Of a stretch of DNA of 48,863 nt, positions 42,550 to 48,863 are shown in pieces (the stretch's first letter is position 1; every line of letters starts with the position of its first letter). The stretch is taken from NCBI GenBank assembly GCA_035635075.1, contig DASQBT010000031.1, forward strand, positions 1-48,863, read 5' to 3'. Both the position numbers and the translations under genes were made by a program. The notes under the pieces are model-generated. The model did not search any database, was not told the origin of the DNA, and saw only the letters and a program-made list of their open reading frames with translations. Source of the DNA: DASQBT01 sp035635075. GTDB taxonomy: Bacteria; Pseudomonadota; Gammaproteobacteria; Burkholderiales; Thiobacillaceae.

Positions 42550-43335
42550 GTGTTAAACATCGATTTGACTGGTAAACGCGCCCTGGTCACCGGTTCCAGC
42601 TCGGGCCTGGGCGAGGCCATGGCCAGGACCCTGGCGCAGGCCGGCGCCATGATTGCCGTGCATGACCGGGACAAGAGCGCCGCTGCCGATGCGGTGGCGC
42701 AGGCCATCCGCGACGGCGGCGGCCAGGCCTGGAGCTTTGGCGGCGACGTATCCAGCAGGGAACAAATCGACGCGCTTTTCCAGGCCATTGACCAAACCCT
42801 GGGTGGCATCGACATCCTCATCAACAACGCCGGCATGGATGGGGTGCGCGCCGACTGCGCCGAGAGCGACCCCGGCGCCTGGCAAAAGACCATTGCTGTG
42901 GATCTGTTCGGCGCGTATTACTGCGCGCGACTTGCTCTGCAACGCATGTTGGCGCAGAAGCGCGGCGTCATCCTCAATATCACCTCGGTGCACGAATTCA
43001 TCCCGTGGGACGGCTACAGCGCCTACACCAGCGCCAAGGCCGCCCTATCGATGTTCACCAAGACGCTTGCGCAGGAGGTCGCCGGAGACGGCATCCGTGT
43101 GCTGGCCTTGGCGCCGGGTGCAATTCGCACTCCGATCAACGCAGATGTATGGAAGGATCCGAAAGGCTTGGCCGATCTCGACGAAAAGATCGCGATGGGC
43201 CGTCTGGGCGAACCGCAGGAAATCGGCGCCGTGGCCGCCTTTTTGGTGAGCGATCTGGCCAGCTACGTAACCGGCACCACGCTCGCGGTGGATGGAGGCA
43301 TGCTGATCTATCCTGACTTCCGCCACGGCGGGTAA
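42550..43335 (+). CDS. gdh: Glucose 1-dehydrogenase-like short-chain dehydrogenase
   Basis: A 261-residue classical SDR predicted to oxidise glucose to gluconolactone. It has TGSSSGLGEA for the cofactor, NNAGMDG, and a full catalytic set: Ser in ITSVHEF, Tyr and Lys in YSAYTSAKAA. The segments SVHEFIPW, PGAIRTPINADVWKDPK and GRLGEPQEI closely resemble Bacillus glucose 1-dehydrogenases by memory. HDRD after the second strand suggests NAD preference. Translation starts at a GTG immediately after the GH15 stop codon, so the two are coupled: glucan to glucose to gluconolactone. Confidence 0.88.
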   Translation: MLNIDLTGKRALVTGSSSGLGEAMARTLAQAGAMIAVHDRDKSAAADAVAQAIRDGGGQAWSFGGDVSSREQIDALFQAIDQTLGGIDILINNAGMDGVRADCAESDPGAWQKTIAVDLFGAYYCARLALQRMLAQKRGVILNITSVHEFIPWDGYSAYTSAKAALSMFTKTLAQEVAGDGIRVLALAPGAIRTPINADVWKDPKGLADLDEKIAMGRLGEPQEIGAVAAFLVSDLASYVTGTTLAVDGGMLIYPDFRHGG

Positions 43336-43388
43336 GTGCAGGACGGCTGACTGGGAATGACGCGGCGCTGGTCGCGCGCTGCCTGGGC

Positions 43389-43412
43389 CGGGCTGGGGTG
43401 CAGCCCAGCCCG
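43389..43412. terminator. Strong hairpin between convergent genes
   Basis: A nine-base stem CGGGCTGGG/CCCAGCCCG with a six-base loop lies between the glucose dehydrogenase and hsp20 genes. It lacks a T-run, so a terminator role for either strand is a guess from position. Confidence 0.4.
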
Positions 43413-43505
43413 TAGGTCGCGACGCCTCGCCTTCAACCGCTACGCGCCCGGCGAAGACCTCAATGGCCCCGACTCAGCTCTGCCACCAGTCCGCGCTGGA
43501 TGACA

Positions 43506-43910
43506 TCAACCCACCCTGACCTCGATGCGGCGCGGCTGCGCGTGCTCGGCCTTGGGAATGCGCAGCTTGAGCACCCCATGATTGAACTCGGCGCTCACCT
43601 TTTCCATGTCCAGCTCCTTGGACAGCGTAAACACGCGTCGGTAATGCGGCAGACCCACCTCGATGTGAGTAGCTTCCATGCCTTCCGCCGTGTCCAGTCC
43701 AACTTCGCCCTCGATGGTCAGGACGTCAGCGTCCACGTGCAGCGCGAGCTTGTCCTTGGGTACGCCCGGCAGGTCGGCATACAGGGTGATGCCCGTGGCA
43801 TCCTCGAACACGTCCACTGGCGGCATCAATGCCGCCTCTTTGCGGGCTGCATCTGCTTGTTTCGCCACGGTGGTGTCCTGGCGAAGGTCATTGCTTTGTT
43901 TTTCGCTCAT
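43506..43910 (-). CDS. Small heat shock protein, Hsp20 family (first)
   Basis: A 134-residue ATP-independent chaperone that holds unfolded proteins. The alpha-crystallin domain spans about 30-125: PPVDVFEDATGITLYADLPGV starts it, and FNHGVLKLRIPKAE closes it with the GVLxxxIPK signature. The IxI/V tail reads IEVRV. The N-terminal arm is short and polar. AAGGAG lies nine bases before the ATG. It follows the other hsp20 gene by 13 bases and is likely co-transcribed. Confidence 0.93.
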   Translation of the reverse strand: MSEKQSNDLRQDTTVAKQADAARKEAALMPPVDVFEDATGITLYADLPGVPKDKLALHVDADVLTIEGEVGLDTAEGMEATHIEVGLPHYRRVFTLSKELDMEKVSAEFNHGVLKLRIPKAEHAQPRRIEVRVG

Positions 43911-43923
43911 GGTCTGGTTCTCC

Positions 43924-44364
43924 TTACTCTATGCTGATGCGGCGCGGTTGTGGATTCTCGCGGCGTTGAACGCTGATGTGCAGCACGCCGTCACGGTATT
44001 TGGCTTGCACGGCACTGGGATCCACGTCGTCCGGCAGGGTTACCACGCGGCGGAAGCGGCCAGCAAAACGTTCATCGATATGCACGGTGGCCTTCTCGTC
44101 CTTGCCTGGAACATTGGGCTTGCGCTCGCCGGCAATAGTAAGCACGCCCTTTTCAAGCTGCACATCAATGCTGGCCGGTTCGACGCCGGGGGCGAAGGCA
44201 TAGATCTCCACCGAGCGCGGCGTGCTGCCCACGTTTATCGCCGGAAAGCCGCCCCGGGCCAATCCCCGAATGCTGGGGGAGATCTCAAAGGCCTGCTGCA
44301 TCTCGCGTTGCAGGCGGTCCAGTTCCGCGAACATGTCGCGGGGAAACAGCGATCGATAAATCAT
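43924..44364 (-). CDS. Small heat shock protein, Hsp20 family (second)
   Basis: A 146-residue Hsp20 with a longer amphipathic N-terminal arm (MIYRSLFPRDMFAELDRLQ) and an alpha-crystallin domain at about 45-140 with VEIYAFAPGVEPASIDV and YRDGVLHISVQRR. The tail ends RRISIE, an IxI motif. I chose the ATG at 44364, five bases after GGAGG; the upstream ATG at 44376 overlaps that ribosome site. It differs clearly from its neighbour, so the pair are class partners rather than a recent duplication. It is divergent from cbpA. Confidence 0.93.
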   Translation of the reverse strand: MIYRSLFPRDMFAELDRLQREMQQAFEISPSIRGLARGGFPAINVGSTPRSVEIYAFAPGVEPASIDVQLEKGVLTIAGERKPNVPGKDEKATVHIDERFAGRFRRVVTLPDDVDPSAVQAKYRDGVLHISVQRRENPQPRRISIE

Positions 44365-44443
44365 AGGGTCCTCCATGCGGGTTAATGTCGGGGCGTCAGC
44401 CTGACACCCCTTGGGTAACCGAGGTGGGTCCTATCCAGACGAT

Positions 44444-44480
44444 TTCAATACCTTGCTGCTACGCTGATTGGCAATTATTC
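44444..44480. promoter_or_regulatory. Overlapping divergent promoters for hsp20 and cbpA
   Basis: On the plus strand TTGCTG (44452-44457) and TATTCT (44475-44480) are 17 bases apart, facing cbpA. On the minus strand TTGCCA (44468-44473) and TATTGA (44444-44449) are 18 apart, facing hsp20. The two overlap, so they would compete. I found no heat-shock sigma-32 CCCCAT box. Confidence 0.4.
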
Positions 44481-44532
44481 TATCCACCCTCAAGCGCAAC
44501 CCCGGAAATCCAAGCAACCCGAGGTCAAACGA

Positions 44533-45486
44533 ATGCAATTCAAGGATTATTACCAGACTCTGGGGGTAGCCCGTGACGCCACGGCGGAGGACATCAAGAA
44601 GGCCTTCCGCAAGCTCGCGCGCAAATACCATCCGGATGTCTCCAAGGAGCCGAATGCCCAGTTGCGCATGCAGGAAGTGAACGAGGCCAATACGGTGCTC
44701 TCGGACCCGGAAAAACGCGCTGCCTACGACCAGTTGGGGCAGGGCTTTCAGCCTGGCCAGGAGTTCCAGCCGCCGCCAGACTGGGACGCCGGCTTCGAGT
44801 TCTCCGGCCGCGGCTTCTCACCCCACGAGGCGACCGGCTTCAGCGATTTCTTCTCCGAACTGTTCGGCCGCATGGGCGGCGGGCGCAGCGGCTTTCGCGC
44901 CCACGGCGAAACGTTCCGCGCGCAGGGCGAGGATCACCACGCCAAGATTCTGCTGGACCTCGAAGATGCCTTCCACGGCGCCACCCGCCAGATCTCCCTG
45001 CGCGTGCCGGAAGTAAATGCCCAGGGCCGGGTTGCCCTCAGGACGCGTACCCTCAACGTGAAGATTCCCCAGGGCGTGCATGAGGGCCAGGTTATCCGGT
45101 TGGCAGGCCAGGGCGCGCCGGGAATGGGCGGCGGCCCGGCGGGCGACCTGCTGCTGGAAGTGCATTTCAAGCCGCACGCCCGCCTGCGGGCAGAAGGACG
45201 CAACCTGCATCTGACTTTGCCGGTCACCCCCTGGGAGGCGGCTTTGGGCGCCGTAGTGACAGTGGATCTGCCTGCCGGCCAGCTCAAGCTGCGGATCCCG
45301 CAAGGTGCCCAGAGCGGTCGCGAACTGCGGGTGCGCGGCAAGGGCATTCCGGGCAATCCGCCGGGCGACCTGCTGCTCGATCTCCAAGTGGTGCTGCCGC
45401 CGGCCGATACGCCAAAGGGGCGGGAGTTGTATGAAACCATGGCGCGCGAGCTGGCGTTCGATCCGCGCCAAGCGGAAGGGAACTGA
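44533..45486 (+). CDS. cbpA: DnaJ-class co-chaperone CbpA
   Basis: A 317-residue Hsp40 of class B, able to stimulate DnaK and, in E. coli, to bind curved DNA. The J domain is at residues 3-68 with HPD at 33-35, then a Gly/Phe-rich linker (about 75-120) and two C-terminal peptide-binding beta domains (GVHEGQVIRLAGQGAPG and LKLRIPQGAQSGRELRVRGKG). It lacks the zinc domain of DnaJ. cbpM follows with a three-base gap, as in E. coli. Confidence 0.95.
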   Translation: MQFKDYYQTLGVARDATAEDIKKAFRKLARKYHPDVSKEPNAQLRMQEVNEANTVLSDPEKRAAYDQLGQGFQPGQEFQPPPDWDAGFEFSGRGFSPHEATGFSDFFSELFGRMGGGRSGFRAHGETFRAQGEDHHAKILLDLEDAFHGATRQISLRVPEVNAQGRVALRTRTLNVKIPQGVHEGQVIRLAGQGAPGMGGGPAGDLLLEVHFKPHARLRAEGRNLHLTLPVTPWEAALGAVVTVDLPAGQLKLRIPQGAQSGRELRVRGKGIPGNPPGDLLLDLQVVLPPADTPKGRELYETMARELAFDPRQAEGN

Positions 45487-45489
45487 GCC

Positions 45490-45798
45490 ATGCAAGACGA
45501 CGAAGTGCTGATCGGCAGCCTGATGGAGGACTCCTGGCTGACCCTGGAGCAACTGGCCTGCGCCTGCATGGTGGAGCCCGACTGGTTGCTAAACCATGTC
45601 GACGAGGGCCTGTTTCCCCACGCGGAAAGCGTGGCTGGCGTATGGCGCTTTTGCAGCGCCGACCTCACGCGCGCGCGGCGCATGCGCGAACTGGAGAGTG
45701 ACTTCGAAGCCGTGCCGGAACTGGCCGCCCTGGTGGCAGATCTGCTGGAGGAACTGGATGAACTGCGAGCGCGGCTGCGTGGCGCCGGACTGTCTTAG
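45490..45798 (+). CDS. cbpM: Chaperone modulator CbpM
   Basis: A 102-residue MerR-like helical protein that binds the CbpA J domain and inhibits it in E. coli. It has an N-terminal winged-helix-like part (LTLEQLACACMVEPDWLLNHVDEGL) with the VWRFCSADLTRARRMREL segment and a C-terminal helix DLLEELDELRARLR. It begins three bases after the cbpA stop and is surely co-translated. Confidence 0.9.
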   Translation: MQDDEVLIGSLMEDSWLTLEQLACACMVEPDWLLNHVDEGLFPHAESVAGVWRFCSADLTRARRMRELESDFEAVPELAALVADLLEELDELRARLRGAGLS

Positions 45799-45980
45799 CG
45801 GCGCACTTGAAACGACGTCCGCGCGATGTTTCGGCCATTCTTTATCAAGGCAGGGTGGCAGGCAGGGTGCGGGACGAACAATTCCCGAGCAGACGTCCAA
45901 TGCGAAGCCGATGGCTTGTTTCGGGCGGCGGCAGGTCTACGGTGAACAGTATTGCTTTCCTCGTAAAGGAGAAGTCGACC

Positions 45981-46631
45981 ATGAGTCAGTGGGTGCACGC
46001 CGGCATATTTATAATGAGCGTGATGGGATCCGCACAGGCGCAGGAAACCGATGTAATCAAATTGCTGCCTCCCGAGATGGAGGGCGGCAAGCCGTTGATG
46101 CAGGTGCTGAAGGAGCGGCATTCAACGCGGGAGTTTGACGCCAGACCGCTGCCGCCACAGGTTCTATCAAATCTTTTTTGGGCGGCGAGCGGCGTGAACC
46201 GGCCTGAGTCGGGCAAGCGCACTGCGCCTTCCGCGCGCGATTGGCGCGAGATCGAGGTGTATGCGGCAATGGCGGATGGCGCATACCGCTACGACCCCCA
46301 AACCCATACACTGAAGCGCGTGGTGACCCGTGACATCCGCAAACTGACCGGCGTACAGGACTTCGTGGCTTCGACGCCGGTAGACTTGGTGTTTGTGGCA
46401 GACCTCGACAAGATGAGCGGTGCCGGAGCTGAACAAGAAGCATTCTACAGCGCAACCGACACTGGCTTCATTGCGCAGAATGTGTATCTCTTTTGCGCTT
46501 CGGCAGGCCTGGCGACGGTAGTGCGCGGCTCGGTTGATCGCGACACACTTGCCGCGGCGCTGAGGCTGAACAGCCGTCAAAGGGTCATCCTCGCGCAATC
46601 TGTGGGCTACCCAGCTGGCAGTGCGCGATAG
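45981..46631 (+). CDS. Exported SagB/ThcOx-type nitroreductase-family protein
   Basis: A 216-residue FMN-dependent oxidoreductase fold. A signal-like N-terminus (VHAGIFIMSVMGSAQA) is probably cut after AQA, which would place it in the periplasm. The domain begins at LLPPEMEGGKPLMQVLKERHSTREF, with FMN-binding residues RHSTREF and the SGVNRPESGKRTAPSARDW loop, and ends VILAQSVGYPAG. It resembles SagB-type dehydrogenases, but no peptide-modification partner (cyclodehydratase or precursor) is nearby. AAAGGAG lies nine bases before the ATG. Its substrate is unknown. Confidence 0.82.
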   Translation: MSQWVHAGIFIMSVMGSAQAQETDVIKLLPPEMEGGKPLMQVLKERHSTREFDARPLPPQVLSNLFWAASGVNRPESGKRTAPSARDWREIEVYAAMADGAYRYDPQTHTLKRVVTRDIRKLTGVQDFVASTPVDLVFVADLDKMSGAGAEQEAFYSATDTGFIAQNVYLFCASAGLATVVRGSVDRDTLAAALRLNSRQRVILAQSVGYPAGSAR

Positions 46632-46953
46632 CCAACAGGGGTTTGGTCAAGGCGTCTGGGTAGGCGCGCCGCAGCGATCTGCTGTTTGATGATGTCGTTG
46701 ATGTGATGGGCCGCCGCGTCTGGCGCCCCGGCTGCGCTGGCAATCGGTATGACCCACAGAAGCGTCAGCGAGGCCGGCAGCGGTATGGTCGTTGCGCGGG
46801 CCCACCAATGCCTGGGCCTCCTGATCTCAATGGCTCTGGACGGTTAGTGAAACCAGGCACCGCCCGCTTGAGGGACAAGCGCGTTGCCAGTCTTGTATTT
46901 CCATCCAAAGCTGGGCTATAAAGATGGTTTGCGAGACGACGGAAAGGTACGCT
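46632..46953. other. Intergenic gap of 322 bases
   Basis: No convincing gene, RNA or hairpin is visible here. A 72-codon frame at 46703-46921 has residue use unlike a real protein. The promoter of the following DUF302 gene presumably lies near its right end. Confidence 0.4.
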
Positions 46954-47490
46954 ATGAAACGTTCGCTATTCATACTACAAGCTTGGCTTCTTGGATTGGC
47001 GGTGGTGCTTGCTACCCCGGCTTTGGCAGGGGATGTGCAGAAACATGGGGGTGCATTTTACATACGATTGCCGGCCACGATCGATTTCGCGCAAGTGGTG
47101 GACCGCCTGCAGACTGAGATCCAGGCTAAGAACTGGGAGGTCCTCAAGGTGCAGGACGTGGACAAAGGTCTCAAAGACAATTACCACGTGGACGTCCAGA
47201 ACAAGGTCATCTACGCGTGCAAGTCCCAGTACTTGGCGCGGGCGATCAAGGAAGATCCGAATATCACGCTGATCGTTCCCTGCCGCTTTGCCGTGTATCG
47301 TGTGGACGCGTCAGGCAAGGCTGTGGGTGGAAAGCCGGGCAAGGTGGGGAAAATAGTCGTCGGCATCTCGGATCCGGCGGATGAAGCCCGCCATCTGGGC
47401 ATCAAGCAGATGGGGGCAGCCAAGGCGGCCAGCAAAGAACTGCAGGAAGTCCTGCAGGCAGTGGCTGACGACTACCTCAGGATGAAGTAA
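46954..47490 (+). CDS. Exported DUF302-family protein
   Basis: A 178-residue periplasmic protein. The signal peptide is MKRSLFILQAWLLGLAVVLA, with cleavage after ALA-G. The DUF302 fold follows: FYIRLPATIDFAQVVDRLQ, NWEVLKVQDVDKGL, and a conserved Cys in each of YACKSQYLARAI and LIVPCRFAVYR. A Gly/Lys-rich loop and a helical tail extend beyond the domain. DUF302 has no settled function, though it is often found near redox or sulfur genes. AAAGG precedes the ATG. It is probably monocistronic. Confidence 0.82.
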   Translation: MKRSLFILQAWLLGLAVVLATPALAGDVQKHGGAFYIRLPATIDFAQVVDRLQTEIQAKNWEVLKVQDVDKGLKDNYHVDVQNKVIYACKSQYLARAIKEDPNITLIVPCRFAVYRVDASGKAVGGKPGKVGKIVVGISDPADEARHLGIKQMGAAKAASKELQEVLQAVADDYLRMK

Positions 47491-47632
47491 GGCCCCAACG
47501 ACTAAATTCCAGGTCCTGTCGGCTAACCCTTTTCCACGACTTTGAAAGGGAGGATGGCTTCCCTTGGGACACAAGGATCCGTGGCACCAAGGTTCATATT
47601 TAGGACTTTGGTAGAGCCGGGATGCGAGACAA

Positions 47633-47660
47633 TCATTTAGGGCTGCTCAGCCCTAAATGA
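47633..47660. repeat. Perfect 12-bp inverted repeat (hairpin)
   Basis: TCATTTAGGGCT and AGCCCTAAATGA surround a GCTC loop. It lies 142 bases after the DUF302 gene and 106 before the lipoprotein gene. There is no T-run, so it may be a factor-dependent terminator, an operator or a mobile-element relic. Confidence 0.6.
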
Positions 47661-47766
47661 CTTCCGCTGCTCCCCTCCGGTCAACCGGGCGCCCCTGACT
47701 CTTGACTGGCACTGGGTGGCGGGTGTGAAGCACAGGACGCGCCGTCCAGAGCAAGAGATCCGCACG

Positions 47767-48360
47767 ATGAATGCCCTCAAGCGCTGTATTGCCCTGGTAC
47801 TTATTCTGGCCGGATGCGGGACGACCGGACGATACGGCGTGGACTCCCCTTACTACGATTATCCAAGCGGGGTACGCCTGATCCTCAATCAACCCCTGGA
47901 GATCCCTCCCGATTCGGCCACCGTCCGCCTGCAGTATGGACGATTGGTTGCACGCAACGGTGTTCAGGAACAGGACCCCTACTGCATTTTCGAGCTGTCC
48001 ACGGTGGCTGATAGCCCGCAGCGCGTGGAATCCGATGCATTCAGCGTCACTCGCGTGCGGCGCAGCATCAGCACCATCGCGCGCGGTGAATCGCTTCCGG
48101 CCGGGCTGGTCCGGGTAAGCATGGGCAGCGATTCATCGGGTCCGACCAACTATTATTACAAAACCGAATTCTTCCTTCATTCAGATACCCAGCCTGAGGT
48201 GCTGCTGATGACCTGCCAGAGCAATCAGAACTACACGCCGCTTAAGCGGTATTTGACGGTGGCGGAGATCCGGCTGGCGCTGGGGTCCATCTTCACGCTG
48301 AGCCTTCCATCGAATACCGATTCCAATTCGAAGCCTGATACAAGCGCGAAACATCAGTGA
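47767..48360 (+). CDS. Lipoprotein of unknown function
   Basis: A 197-residue predicted lipoprotein: MNALKRCIALVLILAGCGTTG contains the lipobox LAGC at residues 16-19, and the following GTTG has no Asp at position +2, so outer-membrane sorting is likely. The body is rich in beta-prone segments (VRLILNQPLEIPPDSATVRLQ, YYYKTEFFLHS) and has a Cys pair, at DPYCIFEL and LMTCQSNQ, that may form a disulfide. A Ser/Asn-rich tail follows. I do not recognise a family. Confidence 0.75.
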   Translation: MNALKRCIALVLILAGCGTTGRYGVDSPYYDYPSGVRLILNQPLEIPPDSATVRLQYGRLVARNGVQEQDPYCIFELSTVADSPQRVESDAFSVTRVRRSISTIARGESLPAGLVRVSMGSDSSGPTNYYYKTEFFLHSDTQPEVLLMTCQSNQNYTPLKRYLTVAEIRLALGSIFTLSLPSNTDSNSKPDTSAKHQ

Positions 48361-48518
48361 ATCCCGGATCAGGCGCTCGAATTCCCGTTTTACGATCGAT
48401 AAAGGGGGCCCACACAGGTCATGACACTGCACGCGGGCAGATCAACGTATCCTCGATCTCCAAGGCCCCGGCGGGTACGGTTATCGCGACACCTCAGCAT
48501 CCCAACCGGCCCGACCGG
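48361..48518. other. Convergent gap with nothing recognised
   Basis: 158 bases between the lipoprotein stop and the ABC gene stop. No gene or clear terminator is visible. Confidence 0.3.
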
Positions 48519-48863
48519 TCAATAGTTGAGTTGCAGCGCTGCCAGACGCGCATAGAGCCCGCCTTGATTGCGCAGATTCGCAGGGGTGCCGGCTTCCACG
48601 ACCCGTCCTCGGTCTAACACTACGACTCGATCGACTTTTTGCACCGTCGCGAGCCGATGGGCAATGATCAGCGTCGTTCGCCCCTGCATGGCGGCGTCAA
48701 GGCCTTTCTGCACCAGGATTTCCGATTCCGCGTCCAGGGCGCTGGTGGCTTCGTCAAGCAGCAGCAAGGGCGCGCCCTTGAGGATGGCGCGCGCAATCGC
48801 AATGCGCTGGCGCTGGCCGCCGGACAAGCGGGTGCCGCGTTCGCCGAGGAAGGTCTGGTAGCC
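48519..48863 (-). CDS. ABC exporter ATPase domain, MsbA-like (C-terminal fragment)
   Basis: Only the last 114 codons are in the window; the rest continues past the right edge. The fragment holds the ABC signature LSGGQRQRIAIARAIL, Walker B LLLLDEATSALD, and the H-loop IIAHRLATV, followed by a D-loop region typical of exporter half-transporters (SALDAESE). The end GGLYARLAALQ resembles MsbA, the lipid A flippase, but other fused exporters cannot be excluded without the membrane domain. Confidence 0.9.
   Translation of the reverse strand, partial: GYQTFLGERGTRLSGGQRQRIAIARAILKGAPLLLLDEATSALDAESEILVQKGLDAAMQGRTTLIIAHRLATVQKVDRVVVLDRGRVVEAGTPANLRNQGGLYARLAALQLNY

Noticed and set aside
44365..44532. 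A heat-shock sigma-32 promoter for hsp20 or cbpA
   Set aside because: No CTTGAA plus CCCCAT pair with proper spacing on either strand; sigma-70-like boxes fit better.
46703..46921. A small 72-codon frame upstream of the DUF302 gene
   Set aside because: Arg/Gly/Pro-rich without a pattern, and no ribosome-binding site.
40168..48360. A recent genomic island
   Set aside because: Gene content looks accessory, but there is no integrase, tRNA-adjacent repeat or obvious change in base composition to support a transfer event.

Overview
The window is a piece of a betaproteobacterial chromosome, most like Nitrosomonadales-type lineages (Sulfuricella or Gallionella relatives); this placement is inferred from gene order and protein style, not from a search. 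It is moderately GC-rich and densely coded. It carries lipid A and heptose genes of a Gram-negative outer membrane and the classic tig-clpP-clpX-lon-hupB-ppiD order. I saw no insertion sequence, phage gene, integrase, CRISPR array or rRNA.

Layout. 0.2-1 kb: a NYN/OST-HTH putative RNase. 1-4.9 kb (minus): rpsF-rpsR-rplI, then dnaB-alr. 5-9.7 kb (minus): a YceI protein, then a pyrophosphate module of PPi-dependent phosphofructokinase, a small conserved protein and a K+-independent proton-pumping pyrophosphatase. 9.7-15 kb (minus): adk with a coupled unknown gene, and exbB-exbD-lpxK-GGDEF-Trm112-kdsB. 15.3-17.6 kb: xseA facing miaA. 17.6-26.3 kb (minus): the protein quality-control block with tRNA-Asp, tRNA-Val and tRNA-Leu. 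26.4-31.5 kb (plus): hpnC-hpnD-hpnE (squalene for hopanoids) coupled to a degenerate short-chain dehydrogenase and a membrane Ser/Thr kinase. 31.6-33.4 kb: radA and a small cytochrome c. 33.4-40 kb (minus): lapA-lapB-pyrF-ugd-rfaE1-hldD-cysM, an envelope-building series with a 44-bp direct repeat between lapB and pyrF. 40.2-45.8 kb: a stress-flavoured cluster of GH15 glucoamylase, glucose dehydrogenase, two Hsp20 proteins, CbpA and CbpM. 46-48.4 kb: an exported nitroreductase, a DUF302 protein and an unknown lipoprotein. The right edge cuts an ABC exporter gene.

How the genes fit together. Much of the window concerns the envelope: lipid A (lpxK), KDO activation (kdsB), heptose (rfaE1, hldD), UDP-glucuronate (ugd), LPS control (lapA/lapB), hopanoid precursors (hpnCDE) and an energising ExbBD complex. 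Two unexpected signalling genes sit inside these operons: a diguanylate cyclase between lpxK and the Trm112 gene, and a Ser/Thr kinase at the end of the hpn operon. The pfp/hppA pair suggests that pyrophosphate is used as an energy currency. The GH15-glucose dehydrogenase pair could turn an internal glucan into glucose and then gluconolactone beside chaperones, which hints at a stress or starvation programme. I found no convincing new defence or mobile system. The strongest candidates for new biology are the hpn-SDR-kinase operon and the glucan/chaperone cluster.
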